From the NCBI GenBank assembly GCA_019426215.1, contig CM033408.1, positions 28,933,953 through 28,997,952 on the forward strand: a DNA stretch of 64,000 nt, in the 5' to 3' direction. The position numbers and the translations under genes are program-made. This document shows positions 37,072 to 49,615 of the stretch, piece after piece (within the stretch, counting starts at the first letter, position 1; every line of letters starts with the position of its first letter). The notes beneath the pieces are model-generated. The model was not told the origin of the DNA and did no database searches. It saw only the letters and a program-made list of their open reading frames with translations. This stretch comes from Buddleja alternifolia (lineage: Eukaryota > Streptophyta > Magnoliopsida > Lamiales > Scrophulariaceae).

Positions 37072-37081
37072 TCTATAAATT
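37072..37081 (+). promoter_or_regulatory. Likely TATA box of the BXL gene
   Basis: TCTATAAATT lies 85 bp before the ATG at 37167, a usual distance for a plant TATA box plus short leader. It begins inside the target duplication of the upstream MULE-like element. No transcript evidence is available. Confidence 0.55.
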
Positions 37082-37166
37082 CATCCACTTCTCTCAACAC
37101 TTTCCCTTCATTTCACATCTTACCGCCATTTTTCCTTTCTCCACAGGGGGCAAAACACAACTCACA

Positions 37167-40100
37167 ATGTCCCCTGCAAAATACTCTGTTTTCCTCTGTT
37201 TCTCCCTCCTCTGCATAATTCTATTCAAGTCCAGACCCGTTTTGGCTCAAACGAAGCCCGTTTTCGCCTGCGACGTAACGAACAATCCCGGGCTCAAGAA
37301 CTTCAGCTTCTGTGACACATCATTGGATGTCAAAGCCCGAGTGGATGATTTAGTGAGTAAATTAACGTTGTCTGAAAAAATTGGATGGCTAGTGAATGCT
37401 GCAAAGGGTGTTAGTAGGCTTGGTATACCGAACTATGAATGGTGGTCGGAGGCTTTACATGGAGTCTCGTATACCGGGCCGGGTACGAAGTTTAATGGTG
37501 CGGTTCCGGGTGCTACGAGTTTCCCTCAAGTTATTCTCACTGCGGCGAGTTTCAATGAATCCTTGTTTGAGACTATTGGAAAGGTACTTAATTAATCATG
37601 TTAATTGGGTAATTCTATGCCAAATTGAGCTTGATAACGAATTCTGTGTTTATCGCTCTTACAAGTGTGCATATGCATATGACAACCGCACACAATACAT
37701 TTTACGATATAAGAGATATAGACATTAGGACCATTGGTCTCAGTTTAACATAGATTTTTTCCATGTTTCTTGTGATTTTTCAAACTTCATTTAATTTAGA
37801 CACTTTTTATTTATTTATTTATGATATTTTGATTTTATGTGACTTTTTCAATCCACAAATGTAATTAGATTGATATTGATGGAATGATTTGAAATTACAA
37901 TAAATTTATAATATTCATTTGAAATTCATTCTTTCGATACAAATTTTTTGATCCAAATGTAACCAGGTCGGTTCCTCTGTTTTAGATGATGTTTTATCTT
38001 TTATTTTATTTATACAAGTGGTGTGAATTTTATACAGTAGACATGTATATTAGTAATTTGACAAAAGGTGAAATACAAATTTGGAATAGAGAATACAATG
38101 TGAAATGCAACACGGTAGATTTTGGTATGCGCGTTTGTTGGAACTTTATTGTGCTCTCTTTTGCCTAAGAAATTCTAGCCTGAATTTGTTTTATCCAATC
38201 TAAGTGTAGCTCATTAACTTTGTAACTAATATAATAAGTATAATTCACTGACATTTCATAATGTGAATTATATTTAGATTCGATCAATCAAAATCTGAAC
38301 TAAAAATTATCCTATTTTAAATATGCATATCAATTTTTCTTTGTTGAGTTTTTAATAATTATAATCGCTTTTCTGTCTGGTCATGTCAATAATGAAAAGC
38401 AATTGCTTTACGAATGCCTTTGGAGGAGTTACGAGACTTCATATGTGATTGCTTGTTGACCAATAATTATCATTGCATTACTCCTATGTCACAATCAAAT
38501 TGTTTTCTTATAATCTTGTATTAATATCATTAGTTACGTTAATTACGTTTAGACGGCAAACTATCTTTGCAGTTTGATGCTTACTACAATGCCGTATTAT
38601 TAACGTTGTTATGCTGATCGTCTCTATCGGAAAATTATTAAATACCAACAATAGAAGAATTAAAAGAGAAAGATATCTAACATAAAATAATTGATTTTTG
38701 AATAAGGATATTTGTTTATATTTTATAATTGCTTTTGCAAAGTGGTTGGATTTGGACTCATTATTGGAGTTTCAATCATGAAAGCTCACTGGTTTTTTGC
38801 TTTAATCTTTAAATATTAAAAAGTATTACTTAAATCTTGGCCAGGAAAATGAGGTTGATCTGATTAAGAGTCTTAATTTAAGACTAGTGAACAGACGATC
38901 ATAAATCACCGACGTTCTTTTTTTATATTTTTTTCTATGTACACCATGATATTAAAACTCAGACGTATCGAAAGCACAAAAGGTTCAACGAAGCAGAGTT
39001 GCTAAGCATTATTATAGCTTACTAATTAACTAAATTCTTCCTCTCCATAGCGTTAAATCATGAATATAGTTTCCAAGAGTCGAGTCACGAAAAATGACGA
39101 TTACGAATTAAAAAAGCTCAAAATATTAAATGACATTTAATTTATAAATATAATCTGGGATTATAATTAATTGAAAAGTAGAGATTGATTGAAGATTGAA
39201 GTCTCAGGGGTGGGAGAGTTATTATTAGTGACAAGAATTTGTCAATTTTACATTCATCAATTTTCATTTTTGATAGACAAATAAAGAGAACGATTATTAT
39301 AAATTAGGTTTAACTCAATTATTCTTTAATAGATATATTTGTTGTATAATGAAGCGTAAAAATAAGCAAATCTAATCTATTTTGTGATTTTTCAGTAGTT
39401 TAAAGTAAATTTTATAAGAGTAAGAGATTATGAAGAAATGTACAATGTATGTGTTCCATAATTTATAGGAATTGAAAAGGAACTCTTTTATGAACTTTTT
39501 TTATTTTATTTATTCCATGAAAATATCATTAGAACATCATTTTCTATAAAACGTTGTTGCATTAGATTCTAAAGAAAATGGGTACAATTTATGCTTAGGT
39601 TTATTTGGATAAGATTGAAAGGGTCAAGAATCAAAATACATATAAAATTTATATAAGATGCATAAATTTGTATAACGTACATTTGCACATGTATGCATAT
39701 GTATGTACATACTATCAACTCTTAGTGCTTCGGGTTTATAGTGGTGTCAATTCAGTGGAAGAGGCTCTGGTCGTTAAACAATGATATCCCAAGATCGGGC
39801 CTATGTACGAATGAAATTTTCTTTAACATAAATCCTTGCAATCGCACTTGACATTTAGTGCGATTAACCCTTGTACTATGAACTACCCCCTCACCTGCCC
39901 TATCTCTGGTGATAATCGTCAATTAACAGTTGTAACTTACCTAGATTGTTTGACAATTTAACACAAACATGGAAGCCAAAATTTAATATGTGAATTAGTC
40001 AAAATTTTCTAACTACTCATTACTAGCAACCAAATTAGGTAACTAGTACTTTGAATTTCTTTATGATTTGTATTAGGTGGTATCAACTGAAGCAAGAGCA

Positions 40101-43100
40101 ATGTACAACGTTGGATCAGCTGGATTGACATTTTGGTCACCAAATGTGAACATATTTCGTGACCCGAGATGGGGCCGGGGACAAGAAACCCCCGGAGAAG
40201 ACCCTTTGCTTGCGAGCAAATACGGGGCCGCTTACGTAAGAGGTCTTCAAGAAAGAGATGGTGACAAAGAAGGACTCAAAGTTGCTGCGTGCTGTAAACA
40301 TTACACTGCTTATGATGTTGATAATTGGAAAGGGATACAAAGATACAATTTCAATGCTCTGGTACGGCTTATTAATGCGATACTCATGTTTAGATCCGGT
40401 TTGACCGATTTTAAATATAATTCGGTTGATTTATAAATAATAATTAAACGACATGTGTAATTCACTTACTTTGTGAATTATATTTGTGTTAGACCAAAAT
40501 GGGTCTAAACTAAAATTTCTTATTTGATCGTACTCATATAAGTTCTTGAATTAATATTTCCTAAATTAAAATTTTATTTTCATTGGAAATGGTAACTCTT
40601 ACACTTAAGTTTAATGGTTTTTGAACTATATCAATCTTGATTTCTGAGTTTTTCTTTTAATTAAAAAATGAATTTTCCTTTGGTCTTTTTAAAGTAGTAA
40701 TTTTAATTCAAATTTTGAAGTTTTAGTATTTCTTTATGGTATATAAGAAAAAAAAAAACATTTGCTGTAACGTCATTTAACATGTTATTACTAAGTATGT
40801 CGATATAAAGTTTTTCAATTACGTAAATATCAATATAATATAAAAGAATGAAATAGATAGTTTGCTTTTTTACAATTTGAAAAATCAAAACAAATCCATG
40901 AAAAAGAACCCAATTTATTAATGTCTTAAGAACCTAAGGGTAATTTAGTCAAAACCATAAAAAAATTAACTGAGTTAGTGTAAAGGTTAGCTGTTTGCTT
41001 TATTCAAATAAAAAAATTTGTGGAGTGTGTTTGTGGATTGAAACTATTTTCCTGATTTATTTTGGATATAAATACTTATTTTAGGGAATTTTCAGTAAAT
41101 TTCTCTTACAAAAATTATTCTAGAATTTCAGCATAAATAACTTTTTTTAATTGTTTGATCTTTTTTCTAGGTAACACAACAAGATTTGGATGATACGTTT
41201 CAGCCCCCGTTCAAGAGTTGTGTCGTTGATGGCAATGTTGCTAGCGTAATGTGTTCGTATAATCAAGTCAATGGCAAGCCGACTTGTGGTGACCCGGACC
41301 TATTGGCCGGTGTAATTCGAGGCGAATGGAAATTGAACGGGTAAATATACGTAATTCTATCTTATTTTAATTTTATTTTTTTAAATTGGAAAGTTTTCGA
41401 CTTTTTATCATCTAAGTAAAGGGAAAATAATAAATGTAACAAAAAATGGTGCTTGTATATTTGTTTGGTTTGGTGCAGGTACATTGTTACAGATTGTGAT
41501 TCACTAAATGAGATGTTTTATACCCAAAAGTATACCAAAACTCCAGAGGAGACAGCTGCTTTGTCTTTGAACTCAGGTGTGTGGTTTAGTTGACTATGGT
41601 TAGTCTTGAATTAGTAAGGCTTTGTTTGGATGTGTTTTTATTTCATTTTTAACCGTCATTTTTTAAAATGTATGGGAGAACGTGTTTTTTGATTTTCGTG
41701 TGAGAAAAGTGAAAAAAGTAGGTGTATTTGGTTGCGTTTTTTAAAATAGTTGAAATTTGTGAGTGTGATGTGTGAAATTATTGAAAAGTAATAATTAGAT
41801 GAATAGTATTGGATTTGATGTTGAATATTGACCAGAGATGAGAGAGAAAGAGGCGAGAGAGGAAGGTGACGGGTGGATGAGAGAGGAGAAAGAGAGAGGA
41901 TGATGATGGGTGGATGAGAGATAAAATGTGAGATAAATGATGTGAAATATAATTTTAAATAAATGATTGAAATTTCTCGGGAACCTAAAAACAAGAATGA
42001 AAATGAGAATATTTTCAGTTAAAAACAGTTTAAACTATGTATTTCCATTTTCAGATAAAAATGGAAATTAAGAAAGTACAATGAAAACACAAACAAACAA
42101 AGCCTTAGGATCCCGTGGACAAAGGTATAATTTTCGGATGGATCGCCTGCAATAATTTCGATATGTTAATTCTTTGACTAAAAATAATTCACGTTTTATT
42201 CACTGTAGAGTCAAAAAGAAAAAGTTTGAATTTTTTTTTTTTTTTTGGAATTACAAGAAAATGATGATTTATGTCGACACTTCACCTTGGATTGAAATGG
42301 GTTCGAGACAAACTCGGACCCATATGGCTCTGTTTGTTTATATTTTTGAGATAAAATTCTGAAAATTTTTCGGAAAATGCGTACTACATGGATTCGTGTG
42401 AGAATTAATATGATGTGTGTGGTGTTTGTTTATGTTTTTAAATAGTGGTTGAGATTTGTAGAATGTGTCAAATCAATAATAATTGGTTGATATATGATAA
42501 GTTAAATAATTGAGTTAGTTATTTGTGTAATGATTATGTGAATAAATAAATAATAAAATAAGATAGATAGATATATAAGTTAATTTAATATTAATATATT
42601 TTGAAATTTGAAATTTGAATTTGAAATTTATTATTAATATATAGTAAAAGTGGAAGATTGAATAAAAACGTAATGATTGGAGGAAATGATGTTGATTGAT
42701 AAATGTGTGAAATGATTGATATAGTGAGTGATAGGTAGTTATATGGGGGATTGAAAAAGTTAAGTTGAAAAAAGTAAAATTTAGATGAAAATGACTTGTG
42801 TTATGGATTTTTAGAATTTTGTGATCCAGGATATTGAAAATGGAATTTGAAAACATAAACAAACAAGGCCATAGGTTTTTGGGTTTTAATGTTCCAAACC
42901 CGGCACTTTGTAAATAATATAAACACACATATATATGTGTCATTTGGAAAATTCTAGTCCAAATTGGACCTGGTCAATCCTGAGTGTAATTCACAAAGTG
43001 AGTGACCGGATATATAGTAAAAAATGTGTAGATCTCTTTACATGTGTATTCATATAAAACATAATATAATTCTTTTAAATAAGAATATAAAATATGTAAA

Positions 43101-46100
43101 TATTTATACTACATTGTATAATATGCAATGTAAATAATATACCAAAAATAATATAGGCACATGAGTTTAAAACATTCTTAAAATTACAAAACTAGTGTAT
43201 CATATTTAACGGGTCTCACCCATGGGGTATCGAGTCCTAACAGGCCAACCCTTAGGCCCATAAAATTTTGGTGGGTTAGTCTGGAGTTTCGCCAAGTCCA
43301 GCCCATTACCATTCCTGCCGGATCTTTTATTTCAAAATATTTTGTCTCTTATTTTATTTACTTATAAACATGTCAAAATGTATAAATTTCACATCAATTG
43401 TATATTTAAAAAAGTAAAATTATTTATATAAAATACACCATTTTCCCCGAAAACCGAATCAAACTCACTCATTATGAAATAGGAGATAAAACACCCATTT
43501 TCAACGAAAACCAAATCAAACTCACTTTTCATGAAAAAAACATCAAATATATCCTAATGTCCATTTCTTCATGTAGGCTTGGATCTCAACTGTGGATCTT
43601 TCCTAGGCACCAACACTCAAACTGCAGTAAACCGCGGTTTAGTGAACGAAACAGTAATCGACAGAGCTGTCTCGAACAACTTTGCGACGATGATGAGATT
43701 GGGATTCTTCGATGGCGACCCGAGTAAACAGCTTTACGGAAATCTTGGCCCGAAAGACGTTTGCACACCGCAAAACCAAGAGCTTGCGCGTGAAGCTGCT
43801 CGACAAGGGATTGTTTTGCTTAAGAATGCTCAAGGATCACTGCCCTTATCCCCTACTGCCATAAAGTCTTTGGCAGTCATTGGCCCTAATGCTAATGTGT
43901 CTCACACCATGTTGGGGAATTATGAAGGTACTCTTAACTCTTAATCGAAAAATCTAGTTTAAAACCGGTTTGATCGAATTTAAATGTAATTTATAAGACG
44001 AGTGAATTACACTTGTTGTGTTATTATTTATTAGGCGAGTGAATTATATTTGAGATCGATCAAACTCTGTTTGGACTAGAACTTTTCATTGTTAATATAT
44101 ATCATTAGTCTAACCCAAACTTGGACTAATCGAACCTAAGTGTAATTCACAAGATGAGCGAATTACATTTATTATATGATCGATTACGTGAATTACACTT
44201 AGGATAGGATAAATCCAGGCTAGAATTTTCTGCTGTGGGAATTACAGCCCGAACTTGATTTGGCAAACCTAAGTGGAATTCGTTTGACTTGTAACCAATC
44301 GCATAACAAATATAATTCATTCACTTTATACTGAATTACATTTGGATTCAACGAGACCGAGACTAAACAAAAAATTCTCATGATGTGACGCCACTAACTT
44401 TCAATTATACTTTAAAAGATAAAAGTCTAAAAATGTTTGACATGATTTGTTACTACCCGGAATATTCATTCACATAACAAATATAATTATCTTGTCATAT
44501 AAAGAATTATGTTTAGCCAAACCCGAGCCCGAGCTAGAATTTCCACCCCCAACCGCAATTTTTTTGACTCTCGTCTAAAATTATGTCCTTAATGGAACTA
44601 AAATTATAATTTTGACACTTAGAGAGTATATTCTATTTATCACATGAGTAATAAGGTAGATACAAGAACATCTCATCTAACCATAAAGTAAAAATTTTCA
44701 GGCAGTCCATGTAAATACACAACTCCATTACAAGGCCTAACAGCCTCCGTCGCCACAGTCTACCAGCCCGGCTGCGCTGACACGTCGTGCGCCACCGCCC
44801 AAGTCGACGCTGCCAAGACAATAGCAGCTGCAGCCGATGCCGTAGTTCTAGTCATGGGTTCAGATCAATCGATCGAGAGAGAGAGCCTGGATCGTGTGGC
44901 CATTACGCTTCCAGGTCAGCAACAACTTTTGGTATCCGAGGTTGCAAAGGTGTCCAAAGGACCTGTAATTCTTGTGATAATGTCTGGAGGAGGAATGGAT
45001 GTACAGTTTGCAAAAGATGATCCTAAAATTAGTAGCATTATGTGGGTTGGTTTCCCTGGAGAAGCTGGTGGAGCTGCTATTGCTGATGTTATTTTTGGAT
45101 ATTACAATCCAAGTAAGCGTTTCTTCATCCTTTGGAGTTTCGGGATTTTAAGTTTCAATATAATCGTAATTTTTTTTCCTTACGATATAGAGTCCATGTG
45201 GGTGCCATCACAAAAACGGATTTTGATTATTCTAAAACTTAGGATGCCACACATCTTTATTCCAAGACTCGAGACAATATAACTGTCGTTTTTCTTGACG
45301 TGTGCATTTTGTGTGGGTCCCACTATATAAACGATTTTTTATTTTATTTTAAGACTAAGAAAATGAAACTCATTTTGCAAACATATTTTTTCCTTTCTTT
45401 CTTCCAAATCTAGCATTAAATTTCAAAAAATCATCTTCTCGATTGAAGGAGTACATTATGTGGCTATTAAGAGATATTTTTTCCCCAAGTAAATAACTTT
45501 TAAATAAATATCCGGATATAGATTAATGTAGTTGATTTTATTTGGTAAATTTTGGTAAATGATAGACAATTTTAGAAGAATGTGACATAAATTTAATTTA
45601 TTTTTAATTCTATAAACAAGTGTACTCGTACATCTTTCACACGACTGATGGAGTATTAAAAAAAAAAACTTTTAAGTTGTTAGAACATTACATTATCGAT
45701 CTTGAAAGTGCTTTATACATGAAAGAGCTCTAATTTGCCCGCAATGAATGTTAAAAACTTAAGTCATGATTGACTTATTGTGTTGTAGGTGGAAGACTAC
45801 CAATGACTTGGTATCCAGAATCATATGTAGAAAAGGTCAACATGACCGACATGAACATGAGGCCCGACCCCTCGACAGGCTACCCCGGTCGATCTTATCG
45901 TTTTTACAAAGGACCAACGGTGTTTTCTTTCGGGGATGGACTTAGCTACTCTAAATTCAATCACCAACTAATCAAAGCCCCAAAGCTCGTCTTTGTGCCC
46001 TTGGAAGAAGGGCACGTCTGTCTCTCATCAGCGTGTAGGTCTATTGATGCTGTTGAGCATAGTTGCAAAAACTTAGCTTTCGACATTCATTTAAGCATAA

Positions 46101-46360
46101 AAAATACCGGGAAAATAAGTGGAAGTCACACTATTTTCTTATTTTCTAGTCCTCCACAAGTGCACAATTCACCTCAAAAGCATTTGCTAGGGTTTCAAAA
46201 ATTGCATTTGGCCCCTCAAGGAGAAGGGGTGGTTAGATTCAATGTAGATGTTTGCAAACATTTGAGTTTGGTAGATGAAAAGGGCAATAGGAAAGTGGCC
46301 TTGGGAGAGCATCTTCTTCATGTAGGAAGTTTGACACATTTGTTAAACTTGAGGGTTTGA
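37167..46360 (+). CDS. BXL-like: GH3 beta-xylosidase / alpha-L-arabinofuranosidase (7 exons, 767 aa)
   Basis: Exons: 37167-37583, 40077-40361, 41171-41340, 41479-41576, 43577-43927, 44702-45112 and 45789-46360. All junctions are GT-AG and in phase, giving 2304 bp. The protein has a signal peptide (1 to about 27, ending PVLA), so it is secreted to the cell wall. Its GH3 N-terminal barrel has [38 protein letters not shown] and the nucleophile motif IVTDCDS (Asp296). The C-terminal GH3 domain has [14 protein letters not shown] and SIERE; Glu499 or Glu501 is the candidate acid/base. A fibronectin-III-like C-terminal domain follows (from about YRFYKG). Plant BXL proteins release xylose or arabinose from xylan and arabinan side chains during wall remodelling. 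The length agrees with the family and no lesion is seen. Which BXL subgroup it belongs to is not decided. Confidence 0.95.
38167..38312. mobile_element. Palindromic MITE in BXL intron 1
   Basis: The left half has AAATTCTAGCCTGAATTTG then ATCTAAGTGTA. The right half reversed has TTTTTAGTTCAGATTTTGA then AATCTAAATATAATTCAC. It is the same family as the units in introns 2, 4 and 5. Confidence 0.7.
40372..40530. mobile_element. Palindromic MITE in BXL intron 2
   Basis: Left half GTTTAGATCCGGTTTGACC then TTTAAATATAATTCGG; right half TTTGTGAATTATATTTGTG then GGGTCTAAACTAAAATTT. It belongs to the same family as the intron 1 and intron 5 copies and lies just after the exon 2 donor. Confidence 0.65.
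41616..42106. mobile_element. hAT-like MITE in BXL intron 4 (491 bp)
   Basis: The ends AAGGCTTTGTTTGGATGTG and, reversed, AAGGCTTTGTTTGTTTGTG are inverted. Interior words (TTAAAATGTATGGGAGAA, CAGATAAAAATGGAAAT) match the reverse complement of 17439-17910, so this is the same family in opposite orientation. No clear TSD. Confidence 0.8.
42326..42870. mobile_element. Second hAT-like element in BXL intron 4 (about 545 bp)
   Basis: The ends GGCTCTGTTTGTTTATATTTTT and, reversed, GGCCTTGTTTGTTTATGTTTTC are inverted. A further internal GGTGTTTGTTTATGTTTTTAAA sits about 100 bp in. The element at 5738-6113 shares this order of words. No TSD is clear. Confidence 0.7.
42948..43020. mobile_element. Half of a palindromic MITE in BXL intron 4
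   Basis: Only the left arm is present: AAATTCTAGTCCAAATTGGACC, GGTCAATCCTGAGTGTAATTC, ACAAAGTGAGTGA. The matching right arm is missing or too diverged to see. Confidence 0.55.
43949..44545. mobile_element. Cluster of four palindromic MITE units in BXL intron 5
   Basis: Units at about 43949-44087, 44105-44229, 44235-44380 and a truncated one at 44455-44542. Each is built from an arm with a (T)AGT/CC..AA word followed by AACCTAAGTGTAATTCAC-like sequence, and the inverse arm after a short AT-rich loop. They are diverged from each other, so they are not a fresh tandem duplication. Confidence 0.75.
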
Positions 46361-47380
46361 AGAAATTCTCATTGGTCATTTTCTCTTTCTTTTTTAGTTA
46401 TATTTATTTTCACCTTTATTTTTCCTTTTTTAAAACACAAAAAGATTGGGAAAGGGGAAGATAGGGAGCACAATTGTAACAAGTTTCTTTCTTGCATTTG
46501 ATTCTTTCAAATTCCAAAATTGTGTAATCAAATTTGTGAAAGGACAAGAAGGTTTTTTTTTTTTTTTGTAGTGTCATTTTTCTTCTTTTTAGTTCGTAAT
46601 AATTTCATCTCTAATTGCTCGAAAATTGTATCGGGGTTTAAAGTTTATTGTCATTGCATGGGTTTAGATTACTTGTGCCATTCTTAAGAGTTCAGACATG
46701 GAGCCCAAAAACAATCATATTTAAATTTAATCAATGGTGAAATCTAATTAAAGTTCATTACACACAGATTATGTAATTATATTGAGACTTAGAGTATTGG
46801 GGTTCACCATGAATCACTCAAATTACGTATACAACAATTATCTCCCTATATCTACTCGCTAATGAAGATTGAAACCTATCTCTATTGTCAAAACTGAGGC
46901 CCAAAAATGTTAGAGGTTTTAAGTTCGACTCCTACCAAAAGCGCGTATAAACTTTTCTCTACTTTTATACTAGTTTTTAGCTGATTGTAATAGTTGTTAG
47001 TTGATCTATAATGTAATTAAAATTTAATATTCATGATTGTATCATATAATCGATTCATTAAAAAAATCACCTCATTTCTATTCAAATTTTCTTTACATGT
47101 CTTAAGGATTTTTAAGTCATAACTATTTTCCCAAAAATCCCAAGCCCCCCAACCAAGTGATGGCCGGGCTCTTATAACGTTTAGATTATTCTTTAGAAAG
47201 TGCCTCTATGGGCCAACACTTTATTGAGTTTTACGTAATAATGCAAATTTAATTACCAAAAAATTAATCTGAATATGTCGGACTAAAGTCTTGGGTAACA
47301 CCTCTCTTTTGCAACGAAAAATTACCAAAAAATGATTTTTACGTAATAATATTTTTCATTAGAAATAATTCTATCCAAAA
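46361..47380. other. 3' flank of BXL and intergenic DNA
   Basis: Should contain the BXL 3' UTR. A T-rich stretch at 46550-46567 and AT-rich DNA follow. No gene is recognised. Confidence 0.4.
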
Positions 47381-47382
47381 TC

Positions 47383-47554
47383 TGTTGGTTTAGTGGTATT
47401 CACCTCCCAATTTATGTGAAAGATCTTGGGTTCGAATCCAGGCTGCCATAAGTTGTAACTCTTCCCTCCCTTATATAGCTAAATAGAGTCTTTATGGCTC
47501 AAGATTATAACTATCAACCCAATTTTGTTGGGGTAGCGGGTTTGTCAAAAAAAA
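47383..47554 (+). mobile_element. tRNA-derived SINE
   Basis: A box-like TGGTTTAGTGGT (47385-47396) and B box GGGTTCGAATCC (47428-47439) are at tRNA spacing. The element ends in GGGTTTGTC plus an A8 run (47547-47554). The TSD is not clear; only AAAATC is shared. Confidence 0.75.
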
Positions 47555-47856
47555 TCAAATTGAGAATGCAATTTTCATTAAGACGCTAGGATTATAATTA
47601 AATAGTAAATCAATTTCACTTATTACTTTATGTTTCAATAAAATAATCAATTAGGCTTATAGACTCATGGTGATCTTGTTAATAAGAGTTACTTGGGCTC
47701 ACTGAAGTATCTATATTGAGGCATAAACATCATACAAATATTATTCTATTTCACTTATTGTTGTTTCTGGGGTTGCAAATCGAGTCGAATTGATTCAATT
47801 AGAGCTTGACTTGTGCACACCCTAATAGTTTCCGCAAGATTAGAAGAATGCATTTT

Positions 47857-48060
47857 TTTTTGGTGTTAACCAAGGGTGTCCCCCACCCGGACACCGAAAA
47901 CTATTCACTCCGAGGAGTAGAGATCACCGAAGTGGGCTTTGCCTCTCCCAACAAAGTCTTTTCCATAAACACCGTCAGGAATTGAACCCTGGATAAATAC
48001 TTAAGGAACCCAGCTATCTGCCAACTGTGCTAGACCTTGTTGGTAAATGCGTTTGAATGC
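47857..48060 (-). mobile_element. tRNA-derived SINE, reverse orientation
   Basis: On the minus strand the A box is TAGCACAGTTGG (plus 48021-48032) and the B box GGGTTCAATTCCT (plus 47977-47989). The 3' end is AACACC plus poly(A), at the left. AGAATGCATTTT occurs at 47845-47856 and again at 48067-48078, with a further GAATGCATTT at 48055-48064. A TSD is therefore likely, but its exact pair is ambiguous. Confidence 0.8.
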
Positions 48061-48363
48061 ATTTAAAGAATGCATTTTGAATCTTAGTAAATTAATTCCG
48101 GTACATATGTATTACTTTATCAACTACTACATAAGCGCTAATTTACCTATCATTTTAACAATCCTCATTCAATTAAGCTCAATAATACTAATCTATTAAT
48201 TGAAATTACCATTTGAGCATAAAAAATAATTGAATAAAAATTATATACTGATAAAACTATTATATTTACATGAAGACGAAGTCCACTTTTAACTTTAACT
48301 CCCTTATGACTTGTCCAATGAAGTGTGACTCTTATAGATATAGGGAATATATAAGTATAACTA

Positions 48364-48506
48364 AGGGACGTTCTATGCTAATGGTCTCGGCCCAGCTCGA
48401 CTGTTGGATCCCCAACTAGGGGGTGGTCATTTAGCAATTTAATCCCCCCTAGTTGGGGATCCAACGGCTGAGACTGGAATGGTCTCGGCCCAGCATAGAA
48501 TTTTTC
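48364..48506. mobile_element. 143-bp MULE-like MITE with exact 9-bp TSD
   Basis: GTATAACTA flanks it on both sides (48355-48363 and 48507-48515). The hairpin halves carry TTCTATGCT, GGTCTCGGCCCAGC and GGATCCCCAACTAGGGGG. Same family as 12279-12411. Confidence 0.92.
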
Positions 48507-48952
48507 GTATAACTACACTCAGTGCATCACTAAAAATAAAATTTAAAAATTCTTAGTAGAAAAATTTGTGATAGGTCAGGGTATCTATTTGTAACTTGTA
48601 ACTTCATGCATGTAAGTTAACGTTTAGGTGGATGATCTCAAAGTTTGCCTTTATTTTACATCAACGTCGCATGTCGCGGTGTTATCTATTGATTTATTTT
48701 ATTTGTAAAGAAGAATTCATCGAGAAAATAGTAAATGGCATCTTTCATGCTGTAAAATACGAGATGATAGTGATTAAAACAAGATAGAAAGACAACAAAC
48801 AAACCAAAAAAATGCTTAGCTATTAGTATTACTCGCTTCATCCCAATTTCATGGGATCATTTTGAACTTAATTATGGAGTTTTGTATGAGAATTGAGAAA
48901 GTGAAAATTGTTTATATTTAAATTATTTCAAAAAGTAGTGTTTGAGAATTAA

Positions 48953-49234
48953 GGGATAATTGCATATTGTACCTTTGTGAAACACAAAACCTGCACACAT
49001 CTCTCATGTGTTAAAAAAATAGTTTGAAATGCCCCAACGTTTTTAAAAACCCTGCACGAAACCCCCAACCCTGCTTCAAATAGCGTGAATGCTACCTTCC
49101 GCAGATTTAATATGGATTGGGGGTTTCATTCATGTAGGGTTTTGAAAATTATAGAGTTATTTTAGGCTATTTTTTTTACACAGGGGGATGTGTGCAGGTT
49201 TCATGTTTCACAGGGTATGATATGCAATTATCCC
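48953..49234. mobile_element. 282-bp MULE-like MITE with exact 9-bp TSD
   Basis: GAGAATTAA flanks it on both sides (48944-48952 and 49235-49243). The ends are inverted: GGGATAATTGCATATTGTACC against, reversed, GGGATAATTGCATATCATACC, then AAACCTGCACACATC in both arms. No coding capacity. Confidence 0.93.
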
Positions 49235-49250
49235 GAGAATTAATGTAATC

Positions 49251-49548
49251 TAGGGCTGAAAGATGAACCAAATTACTCGATACTCGACTCGAGCTTGATC
49301 GCTAAAAGCTCGTTTGAGCTCAGTTCGTTAACAACCGAGCTCGGTTCGATTAGTAAAAAAATTATAAAAATATGTACAAAACAATGAAACGACTCGAGAT
49401 CGACTCGTGTTTGGCTCAGTTAAAGTTCGTTTGAGCTCGGCTCGATTAATAATCAAACAAGCTCAAACACAAAAATTGAAGTTCGGTTGTATTTCAAACA
49501 AGCTTGAACAACATCTCATTCGGATCGACTTGACTCGTTTACACCCGT
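49251..49548. repeat. Dispersed 'GAGCTCG/CTCGTTTGAGCTC' repeat
   Basis: Begins GGGCTGAAAGATGAACC and ends GACTCGTTTACACCC. Internally it is rich in GCTCGTTTGAGCTC and ACTCGA words. Related copies lie at 55455-55790 and, decayed, near 1-175 and 14330-14620. It is about 300 bp. Class uncertain. Confidence 0.6.
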
Positions 49549-49615
49549 AATGAAGTCCAACTAGTTTTGGCCATTATTTCGAACAAGAACTTCACATCTC
49601 TTAATGTGTTTGCAA

